Shown here one piece after another: positions 22,858 to 31,679 of a DNA stretch of 31,679 nucleotides. The stretch is from Smittium culicis (taxonomy: Eukaryota; Kickxellomycota; Harpellomycetes; Harpellales; Legeriomycetaceae). The translations under genes were made by a program, and so were the position numbers. Each line of letters begins with the position of its first letter. Within the stretch, counting starts at the first letter, position 1. Under the pieces are notes generated by a model. It saw nothing but the letters and a program-made list of their open reading frames with translations, was not told where the DNA came from and searched no databases. The DNA lies in NCBI GenBank assembly GCA_001970855.1, contig LSSN01000360.1, positions 1 to 31,679 on the forward strand. Direction: 5' to 3'.

Positions 22858-25270
22858 TAGTGTCTTATTTAAATGATTTCTACGAATAATATAAAAATTA
22901 TATGTATAAATTCATAATTTTTCAGCAGATAAGTATAGAAATGTTATAAATCAATCATTTTATGAATCTATAATAGATTATTTTATTTATGAATGTAATA
23001 ATGAAATAAGAAGAATTTAAATATTTACAGGCCCGAAATTTGAATATTTCGATGAATGTCAATTCTATATATTTATAGATCGCCTTATTAATTTTATTAA
23101 AAAGTAATATATTTCTTATACACAATCAAGTCTATAGTATCCATTAGCGGATGTGAAATACGGATTTTTTTTATTAGCTAAATAATACGTTAAAAAAATA
23201 ATAAAATATTATTGGATATCATATCACCATGTCATCTGAATAAATGAAGACAAAATTTGAATCTGATGTATTAACTCATTTTTTCGTTAATAGATTTTTT
23301 TTTTGTGATTACCATCGCGATAAAAATCTGAAAATGTTAAGCTGTGATCACTACATAAATTATTTTGGTACAAAAGCAGATATTTATAGGTCCAAAAATT
23401 GATATAAAAATTAGAATAAATCATTATGTTTAATTTTTTTTCACGTAATACTATCATTTATTTGAGTATTTATCTTTATAAATTATAGAGCCTAAAATAA
23501 ATATCGCTAATTTCAATTTTTTTCAATTTTCTAGAGTATAAATAACCTATTATTATTTTTGATAATTCTTAATTATCTGATGCTTTTTTTTCATGAGTCA
23601 CAAATTAAACTACCATTCTAGATTCTTTCACAATAATTATATATTTATAAAATAAAATAATTCTTAGATCAAAATTCATCCCAGATATTTTATTTTTTCT
23701 ATAAAATTATTTATAAATAAAAGTGAGAGCTATATACTATAAAAACATCAAAAACTTTTAATTTTAATTCTTATTATTTTTTATTTATAATATTGTAAGA
23801 TATTGGGCATAAATGTAAGACTTTATCTTGATTTGGTTTTTTTTTCGAATTTGATTATTTGAAACCAAAAATATATTTATTGCACTAAATTTGTTATTAT
23901 AAATAACTCGAGAATATTTAACCTTTTTTAATTGACAAAAAATTTCAATTATATTCTATATATTAGTTTTATTGAATTATTCAGCTAAAAAAAAAGAGTT
24001 TATATGAAATGAGATTAGAATTTTCAAGTAATGGTAGAAGTAATCAAAATTCTCTGTCAGCAAGATGTGTAAATCTTTTTTTTTATGAAAAGGAAATTAT
24101 ATAATAATCCAAGACAAAGATTTAAAATCATACATTAATATCTTAGAATAGCTATCGAATATCTAGCCGAATTATTATGTACTATTTCTTATAAATTTTA
24201 TAAATTCAAGCTATATTAAAAATAAAAGAAAAATATTCTCTAAATAATATTTTAATAGAATTAAAATTTTTTGAGTAGCTTAGAAATTATAATAATACAA
24301 GATATGCTAAAAAAAATGTTAAAATAATTATATTTTATCAATACTCATTAGTTAATAATATAGAAATTAAGAATATATTTAAATTTAGCTATATTTTGGA
24401 ATGAAAAATTTCGTAAATATATAAATTTTTGTATCAGATATAATTTTTATGTTTAATATTATAAATTCTAAATATCCTAAAAGATATAATATCTGTGGTT
24501 AGAATTAGAAATTATGAAAAGTTTTATATAAAATTGTTTAAATATAAATATAAACAGTTAATATAAGATAATATTTAATGAAAGATATATTGAGTATTAT
24601 TAAGCTAAATAAAAATATTATTTGTGTTTTCTAGTAAAAATTATTTTTTAATCGATTTAATAGTATAAATTGACAGCATTTTTGATAGAAATTACATCTC
24701 ACGTTTTTGAGGTGAAATATAAAAAAAAGCCACATTTTAGTTTGAAAAAAAAGAAATCGAGTAAATACAAAGTAAATTCAAAATTTTTTAGCGACTATAA
24801 TGTAAAAAATTTTTTTTTCTACTACAACTAATAGCACATTATCGGCGAAATTTACCATAAAAAAATTCATAAAAACTAATATATAATCAATCACAATGAG
24901 ATGATAAAGAATTTTTATCATAAACTGGGTACAAAATATATCAAATTCTTTTTAAAAGTTAATATTATATAAAAATACTTTATATTCTTATAATTCACAG
25001 ATATATATGATTAAAATTTTGGCTTTATTAAAAATATTATCTTATAATACCTATCCATCTCCCTTAAAAAATTAGACAAGGTGTATCAGCCAATATATTT
25101 AGAGGTTAAAATTTATTTGAAGCTTTATTGTATTAAATCTTGGAGGTTTAGACATTTAAAAATACCATAAGTCTGATTTAATTGAGCTATATTCAAAGCA
25201 ATAAAAATAATTCAAATATAAAAAAATGATAACAATTTAATATAATCAATATTATATTAGAAATTTATAT

Positions 25271-25367
25271 GCTCTGTTAGCATAGCTGGTTAATGCGTCG
25301 TGCTTATAGTCTAAATAACTATGTTAGAGTCACGCGAAGATCACCAGTTCGATCCTGGTACGGAGCA
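25271..25367 (+). tRNA. tRNA-Ile (anticodon UAU) with a 23-nt intron
   Basis: The full cloverleaf folds. The acceptor stem GCTCTGT/ACGGAGC has one G-T pair and discriminator A. The D stem is GCAT/ATGC with loop AGCTGGTTA. The anticodon stem is TCGTG/CGCGA, the variable loop AGATC, and the T stem ACCAG/CTGGT with loop TTCGATC. The anticodon TAT lies at 25305-25307. The intron 25309-25331 sits one base after the anticodon, the standard place for tRNA splicing endonuclease, and forms its own TCTAA/TTAGA stem. A T7 run at 25373-25379 is the RNA polymerase III terminator. It reads AUA isoleucine codons, which are common in an AT-rich genome. Confidence 0.98.
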
Positions 25368-26146
25368 AATAATTTTTTTATTAAAGTTAATATACAGATA
25401 TTATTAAACCTTTTATTTTAGAATATATTTATACTTGAGCTGGTTTGGAAATAAAAAAAAGTTGTTATATTTATTCACCTAATTTTTATTTTTTCTTATA
25501 AGTACTAAACATTGCATAAAGCGATATTATAAAGTTGAAAAAAAATATAGCTGTTTTAGATACCATAATTTTTTTTAGTATAAAATTCAGTAATTAACAT
25601 TATTTATTATTTAAATAAAGCTCAGTATTTTATATATTGTTAGTTTGTTGCTAAATTATTATTAGGTTTAAGTTATATTTTCGAGATAAATGACATTGTG
25701 TAATAGGTTTATTAAAATGTTTATATTTTGTCGTGTTATAAAGTTAAGTAATTTAAATAAAGTGATAAGTTTAAATAGAGGTAAAAATTATATAAAACTT
25801 ATCCAAAAAATGATTTAATTTTGAGTTTTATTTTATAGTGTTATAAGTTCTAATAGGGTAAAGGTCAAAGTTCTATCACTCTAATATGACGATCAAAGAA
25901 ATTAAAGTTATAATGTGGCGAATAAGGTATCTTTAAACAGAATATAGCCAAAAATCAGCGATTTTTCTTCACTAAATAAAAAAACAGATTTCAATTTGAA
26001 ATGATTTTTTTTCCATTTTCAGCGATACCAACTGAATATTCTTTTTCTAGCCATTATATTAAAAGATCAGTTTATTTGCGTATAGACGTTCTTCTCCCTC
26101 GTAACTCATTTTTTATATAGACAAAATTAGATTGATAATACCCAAA
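25368..26146. other. Intergenic between tRNA-Ile and the RRM gene
   Basis: About 0.78 kb. It holds the tRNA terminator and the presumed promoter of the RRM gene. A short ORF starting at 25887 (MTIKEIKVIMWRI) is followed by a good donor GTATCT, and CATTTTCAG near 26015-26023 could be its acceptor, but the joined product stops after a few codons. It may be an upstream ORF or 5' UTR intron. Nothing more is supported. Confidence 0.45.
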
Positions 26147-27575
26147 ATGAATAGAATCTCGAATTTGCGCAGATTTAATATACATACGATTTTCAGTTCA
26201 AATAATCTAACGCTGCATCGAAGACTCTTTTCTATCAAAATAAACCCCGAATATGTATTTGGAATAAATTCATCAAAATCAAAATACTCAACTGATTCTA
26301 ATATAGATTCATACAATAAGCTAGAATCAATAAGTAATGACGAGCAGAAAAGTTCTTCTGATCGAAAAGGTAGAATTTTTTTTGCTGTTCATAATAAATT
26401 TTAATCTTTTTTGATTTTTTTTTTTTAAATAAATATTATAGAGACCGTTCTAAAAAACACAACACATATTCAACTCAGTCATCTCCCGTTCACAGCCACA
26501 AAAGCTGATATTTTGAAACTTTGTCCGAATCCACAAGCAGTTTTAAACAGTAATTAATTTATCCACGTTATACATGAATCTATAAAAAGTAGAAATTATA
26601 ATATAAAATTAATTCTTATTATTGTTCTGGAAAAAGTATCTTACAAATTCCTAAAGAACTTACAGTTTAGCGGTAGTTGCTATATCGAATTCAATTCGCG
26701 AAAAGAAGCAGAAGCTTTTTACTCTAAATTCAGAAAAGCGAAGCATGGTGTCAAATCCCTATTCGCAAAATTCGTAAGTCTACTTTTTATAAGATTATAG
26801 AAAAAGAAAAAACCTTTCAAAATGGTCATATATAATATAAAAGGAATGCCTGAAATAAATTCTATTTTACTAATATTTATGTAGCGTTTTATTCAGATAC
26901 ATTTTTAATTTATTTCCCTTTTAGTGAAATGTGCAACAAGTATAGCAACTTGTAAAGCTAAATCCTATTCTAAATATTTATTTTTTGCACCATAAAAAAA
27001 AAAAAAAATTAGACGTCGCCACCAGCTAAAGACCATTTATTAGCCCCTAAACAAATCGGTTCAACTCCCGAGAAAGTTGTAGCAATTTATGGGCTACCAA
27101 AGAGCTCAAACGTAAATATAGTTATCAGCAGATTCCCCGAATTCGATTTCGTGAACACGTCGGGCGATCCTGTATCCGAGTACGCATATTACAAGTAAGA
27201 CCCTTTTTCGTTTTTTTTTTTCTTTTTTCTTTTTTTCAAAAAAAATAAAAATAATTCTTCTTTACTCGCGTATTCCGCAAAAAGAAAAAAATAAACGCTT
27301 TGTGAATGTTAATATTTCTATTTGATTACTCATTAAAAATAATAATAAATATCTAACGCTTTTCTTTACTATAAATTTTACCTCGCCGAAAAAAAAAAAA
27401 AAACTATCAATGATTCCATAGTATGCATATAAAGCAGGGAATGAAGAAAATGTACATTTTACACTTCGCTACGCAATCCGAAGCTCATAGGTTCGTTAGA
27501 ACACACAACCAAACCTACTTCATGCCCGATGTTTTTGGCAATGAATACCTTTTGACTGCATGGAACTTAATGTAG
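26147..27575 (+). CDS. Mitochondrial RNA-binding protein with RRM folds, five exons
   Basis: Exons 26147-26369, 26442-26549, 26637-26773, 27013-27194 and 27422-27575 join in frame to 267 residues. Introns are GTAGAA...TTATAG, GTAATT...GGAAAAAG, GTAAGT...AAATTAG and GTAAGA...CCATAG. The N-terminus (MNRISNLRRF, then LHRRLFS) is rich in Arg/Ser, lacks acidic residues for the first 30 positions and looks like a matrix presequence. Residues about 82-156 form an RRM: strand 1 HIQLSHLPF, strand 3 GSCYIEFNS, then helix KEAEAFYSKF. Residues about 176-255 resemble a second, divergent RRM (VVAIYGLP; KMYILHFATQSEAH). RNP1 of the first lacks one usual aromatic. The role is presumably mitochondrial RNA processing or translation, inferred from targeting plus RRM. 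No specific orthologue recognised. The second intron's acceptor is weak but is the one that keeps strand 2 of the RRM. The 3' end faces SLA2. Confidence 0.85.
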
Positions 27576-27779
27576 ATACTCTTTTTTTTTTTTTTTTTTT
27601 GCGTGTGTGAAGGTTCAGGGAGGGGGGTAGTGAGAGTTAAAGATTTTATACATTAAAAATATCAGAGTTTTCTTGATTTTTTGTTGAATATTAAGATATA
27701 ATAAAACTATATAAGTTACGATCAATAATAAAAAATAGAAATGAAAGTAATAAAAACATTTAAAAAACTAAAAGAAACG
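27576..27779. other. Convergent 3' intergenic spacer
   Basis: Two hundred bases separate the stop codons of the RRM gene and SLA2. It contains a T-run of about 18 at 27582-27600 and a G-rich piece (27618-27627, GGGAGGGGGG) that is C-rich on the SLA2 strand. Both genes must end transcription here, probably with overlapping 3' UTRs. Confidence 0.5.
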
Positions 27780-30700
27780 TTATTGTTCAGCATCAGACTC
27801 ATCTGCATGGTAACCATACTTCCTCATTTCTGCTAACTTTCTGCGAGCAGTGATTAGATCTTTCTCGATCTTCAAAATAGCAACTTGTTGTTCCATTTCG
27901 TTGGCCTTGAACTCATAACTTGACCAGTTTTGGTATACTTCGCGTTGTTTCTGTTCGCCACCGCCGTTGTTCAAATCTCTTAGAGCATCCGAGCGTTCTG
28001 ACAGTACAGTCACTGTATTGACTAAATCGCGGACGACATGAGTAACAGACTTGGCTGCCAATTCCAGTTCGTTTAAAGTTCTTGAATGTAGCTTAGACTT
28101 GACTCTAGAAGCTGCAACAAGCTGAGCCGTGGATGCGCTGACTTCGCGTGCAGCAATGATTAAATCTTCTAGTGACTTATCGCCACGGATGACAGCATCT
28201 GCTATTTCTACCAAAAAGTTAGTGGCCATGGCAACAGCCTTAGCAGCACTTATTAAACCTTCAGTCCATCTGTTATGTTGTTTATAGAACGCAGTTTTTG
28301 TTGATGTTCCTCTTCCTTCAGCAACGATTTCTTGTTGCGACTCTTTAGAAGCTTGGATAAGCCTTGCAATAGCATTGGTCATATTTAGAACATTATCCAA
28401 AATCGCGTCATTGATATTAACCTGGGCGTCAGTAAGATTAGTATTTACTTTGGTGGTCATGATCTGTTGAATCTTGTCAGCAGCAGCTTGGATTGCTGAT
28501 GCTGCGTTCATCATTTCTCTGTCAACTACGTCTGATAAATCTTCATTTTCAGTAAATGATCTCACACCTTTATCTTCTCTTGAAACAAACTTTTCGATAA
28601 AGGCGGATAACAAAGAAAGACTATTTTGGAAGCCTCTGTTAGCTTCAAAAACAATTTCTGGGCGTCTTGTGACAGGAATGTCTTGCATAGCACTTGATTG
28701 TCCTTTAGTATAAAAAGCTTTTCCTAATTCAGCAGTTCTTATTACCAAGTTATTTAATTCTTCTGATTCCTCGAAATTCATTGAGAATCTTATAAGGCCC
28801 TTGACGTTTGGAAGGTAGGTGCTTATTAGAGAAGATAGATCTGTAGCAGATCTGATTAGCTGAGTTTGCTCGCCTTCAGGATTTACCAAGTATCCTGAAA
28901 ATGAGCTAGTAAAAGTGTTAGATGACCCATTGATTTGTTCAATTTGAGCTAATACAAACGAAGGTGTTGCATACGCTGAACCGGGGAATTCGTGATTTGT
29001 AAAGTTAAATAAGCTGTCATCAATAGATTCAGCACAGCTTTGGAATATAGAGTCCAAAATTCTTAAAAGTTTTGCGGCATGTTCTCTGGCTAGTTCTTTT
29101 AGTTTTTGTTGGAGATCGCTTCTGGAGCCTTGTGCTTGTTGCTGGGCATTAGCTAGAGCAATTATACTTTGATCCATTCCAGCTTGGTAAACTGCAATTT
29201 CTTCGTCCTTTTCTTGAATGGCATTCTCAAACTTATCCTGAAGCTCTAGAAGTTTGCTGTGGGAATCTTCATAGCTTGATTTGTAGTGATTAAGTTGAGA
29301 AAGGAAGTCAGAATTTTCTCTTGTAAAATTGGCTTTGAGGTCTTCCAATTCTTTAGAATGAGCTCTTGTTTTTTCAGAGATAAGATCTCTAAGGTTAGAA
29401 AGCTCAGACTCGAGGCGAGATAATTCACTTTTAGAAGCATTTTGAGCTTTAGTAACCTCGTCCCTAGCTTTATCGCGTTCACCCATGAGCTCAGCAAGTT
29501 CCAAGTTTTTAGAGCTGATGAACTCTTGCATTTGGATTATCTTCCTATTTGCTTCATCAGCTTCATTTGCTTTAGAGTAAATGCTCTTGTATTTACCCAA
29601 AAGATCAAAGTGTTCTTGTCTTAATTGGGCATAAAGTTTGGCTAAGGCATCATATTTTTGTTTCCATTGATCAATTTGAGCTTGAAGAGCTTTGATCAGC
29701 TCGTCCTTGCTGGCATCGCTTTGTTGCATTAGAATTTTTTGCTGGTTTAGCTGTTGCTCTAAAGCGGAAACTCTTTGATTATATTGGCTTATAGTGAGGA
29801 GGTCCCTTTCGTGCTGCGAGTTGAGCAAAGCGATTTGATTTTCATGTTCTTGCAGTCTACCAGCAATATTTTGTTGCTGATTTAATTGGATTTGTTCTTG
29901 CATGAGTCTTTGACGTTGGAGCTCATCAAATTGGAGTTGCTGTTCTCTTGCTCTTTGCTCCATCATTTGTTGTTCTTGGGCAATTCTCATCTGCTCCTTT
30001 TGCTGCTCTTCCATTTGAAGTCTTTGGGCTTCACGGGCATTTTGCTCCATTTGGAGTCTTTCGTTTTCAATTCTTTGAAGTTCTTTTGTTTGCTGTTCGA
30101 TTTGTAACTTTTCTTGTTCGATACGAGCATTTTCGCGCTCTTTTCTTTCTCTTTCTAGCCTATCAGCTTCGGAGTTATCTTCGCTCATTTGAGAGGTTGA
30201 GGGATTTTGTAGATCTAAACTTTCTGGAGGTACGAATTCACCATCATTTAGAACGCTTGGAGGAGTCTAGGGTAATAATTAAAAAAAAAAGGAGGAGGGG
30301 TATATTAGTGGAAAATTTCAAAGAAATTAACGAGCGAAGGAAGTAACAAAAGAGTATTATATGTGTGTAATGAGGGGCGAATTAAATAAAATTACTTGGG
30401 TGAGCTTTGGAACAGTAATTAAGCTTGTGAGGTATCTGAGTTTAGAGCAGTCAGAGTAAAATTTGCGAAGGCGATGATGTTGGGTATTAAAGCGGTTTCT
30501 GAGAGGCTCAAGTGCTTCATCAGCACCATCAACACCTGTTGTTAAAAAAAAAAAAAAGTGAGAATGAATAAGATAGCAGGTGTAAAAATCAAAAATAAGG
30601 GAGTAGGGGAGATGGGTAATTACGTCCGTGCATAGCAATTAGCATTCTGGTAGCAAAATTATAAATTCCATAACTTTCTTCGACTAAGGGGACGAGTGCA

Positions 30701-31625
30701 GCTATTTTACATTCATTATTAGAACCGGGAGTAAAGTTTCTGAAGATTAATTTTTGAAGTTCATCAAGGCGATCTTGAAGACTCATTAAATCAGCAATAG
30801 TTTCATATCTATAATGGGAAAAATAAAGATTATTTAAAATAGCTTGCTTAAAAGAGAATATGGGGGAGAAGGAGGAGGAGTGGCTATAAGCTAAAAGGCA
30901 TACCCTTCGTTGGGATCATAAGTTCCCCTTAAACTGATATACTCTTCGTAGTCAAAGCATCCGTTAAATTGGGGATGTAAACGATGGTATTCAAGCTTAG
31001 CAAGAATATAGTTAGTATATGCGTGAATAAGAATGCCGTAACCTGCAAGAGATTTGGATAGGAAAAAAAGATTTAGAATTTATTAAAGATTAATTAAGGC
31101 ATAAAAGTAAAATGGAGTTACCTTTCCAAGAGCCTTGAGAGCCACTCCTACCCAAGGATTCTAGATAGACAGTTTTCTGGAGAGCTTCGACTATACACTA
31201 AATAAATAAATGAAAATTTTTTTCATATGATAGGGTGCAATAGGGGGAGAAAATGGAATAAGTGTGGCTTTACCATATGGGCACCGTTTCGGATAAATTT
31301 GTGAATGACGATAAGGGCTTTAAAGCAAGAAACTTCTTCACTGACTAGAGGGAAAGATTGGAGGCCATTCCAAACAGGAATAGAGGTTTTGAAATCCCAG
31401 GTGAAAACAATAATCTCTAAAGAAAGTAAAGGGGTTAAGGGTTAAAATTTTTAAAAAGATGAGGTAGGGAGGGAAGCGAGGAGAGAGGGCAGAATAGTTA
31501 CTTCTAACGTGTTTTTGTTTAGGGGCGTTTTCGTCGCTAGTTGTAGCTTTTTTGATTGCTTGAAAGAGATCGCTTTCAGCTTTAATTCTATCGCCAGCTC
31601 TCAAAGAGTAAGAGTTACGAATCAT
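27780..31625 (-). CDS. Endocytic adaptor Sla2/End4 (HIP1R family), seven exons
   Basis: Exons 31625-31502, 31416-31274, 31197-31122, 31042-30904, 30808-30624, 30535-30396 and 30266-27780 join in frame to 1097 residues, within the family's normal size. An N-terminal ANTH domain covers about 15-270: KHVRKIIVFTWDF, LIVIHKFIRNGAHM, GSWKGYGILIHAYTNYI, RMLIAMHGRVDGADEALE. A long Gln/Glu-rich coiled coil spans about 303-670. The actin-binding I/LWEQ (THATCH) region spans about 850-1025 (RWTEGLISAAKAV) and a C-terminal latch helix lies near 1055-1090 ending in LAEMRKYGY. Sla2 binds PtdIns(4,5)P2 and, with epsins, links the clathrin coat to actin at endocytic sites. The start ATG lies just before the ANTH domain, as in relatives. 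All introns carry GT-AG ends in consistent phases, and most are C/T-rich on the sense strand. The identification is firm. Confidence 0.96.
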
Positions 31626-31679
31626 GGCTTTTGGAATAGGGGAAGTAGATTACAGAATAGGCAAAATGGGGGGGGGGGG
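31626..31679. other. 5' flank of SLA2 ending in a poly-G run
   Basis: Only 54 bases remain upstream of the SLA2 start. They end in twelve G (31668-31679), C-rich on the SLA2 strand like its introns. Because the window stops there, this may be genuine sequence or a sequencing/assembly edge effect. Confidence 0.5.

Larger units (their letters stand above)
16338..25270. other. Extremely AT-rich, apparently gene-free block
   Basis: Nearly 9 kb, visibly more AT-rich than the flanks. Only one ORF above 60 codons occurs (21007-21210, no recognisable features). I find no tRNA, no repeated gene fragments and no exon chains with plausible splice sites on either strand. The recognisable features are simple repeats: TTATAG hexamers at 19689-19730, a doubled AATCGTAGTT near 20588-20610, and AAAT tetramers at 22827-22857. 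It may be a centromere-like or heterochromatic block, or decayed sequence. None of these is shown by the sequence. Confidence 0.6.

Noticed and set aside
25887..25930. Upstream coding exon of the RRM gene
   Set aside because: Splicing to the available acceptors gives an early stop, and the ATG at 26147 already begins a convincing mitochondrial presequence.
31668..31679. Poly-G run at the window end as a telomere or terminator
   Set aside because: A plain homopolymer at the edge of the window; no telomere-type repeat is present.

Overview
The window reads as nuclear DNA of an AT-rich, intron-containing fungus. The evidence is an endocytic Sla2/HIP1R adaptor, a BLM/Sgs1-type RecQ helicase, a Ctr copper transporter, a mitochondrial Zim17-type zinc protein, an AVT-type vacuolar amino-acid transporter, and a tRNA-Ile(UAU) carrying an intron at the position usual for fungi. 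Short GT-AG introns with CTAAT-like branch sites and the style of the Sla2 protein would suit an early-diverging fungus (a Smittium-like Harpellales species is a guess). No lineage is proven from this sequence alone.

Layout. The left part, 1-14.0 kb, has four genes, all on the minus strand: an Aa_trans/AVT transporter (840-3332, intronless), a three-exon Ctr copper transporter (4745-5475), ZIM17 (7466-8296, intronless) and a nine-exon RecQ helicase (9633-14037). The Ctr gene and the 5' half of the RecQ gene only appear after splicing by hand, and every junction I propose keeps the reading frame. Two small spliced candidates (5749-6101 and 8693-8922) are tentative. At 14.55-14.79 kb a short poly(A)-ended retroposed copy sits between 19-bp target-site duplications and cuts the end of a small plus-strand ORF.

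At 15.6-16.3 kb lies a (TTA)n microsatellite interrupted by 427 N. From 16.3 to 25.27 kb there is an extremely AT-rich stretch in which I find no convincing gene. The right part holds tRNA-Ile(UAU) (25271-25367), a five-exon plus-strand gene for a mitochondrially targeted protein with RRM folds (26147-27575), and the seven-exon SLA2 gene (27780-31625, minus strand), whose 3' end faces the RRM gene.

The genes do not form a pathway. They are ordinary housekeeping functions in vacuolar transport, copper uptake, mitochondrial Hsp70 care, DNA repair, mitochondrial RNA binding and endocytosis. I found no new multi-gene system. The most informative items are the retroposed insertion with its precise duplications, a 15-bp minisatellite inside a RecQ intron, two intergenic loci that share paired sequence blocks at identical 163-nt spacing, C-rich pyrimidine introns confined to SLA2, and the 9-kb AT-rich desert.
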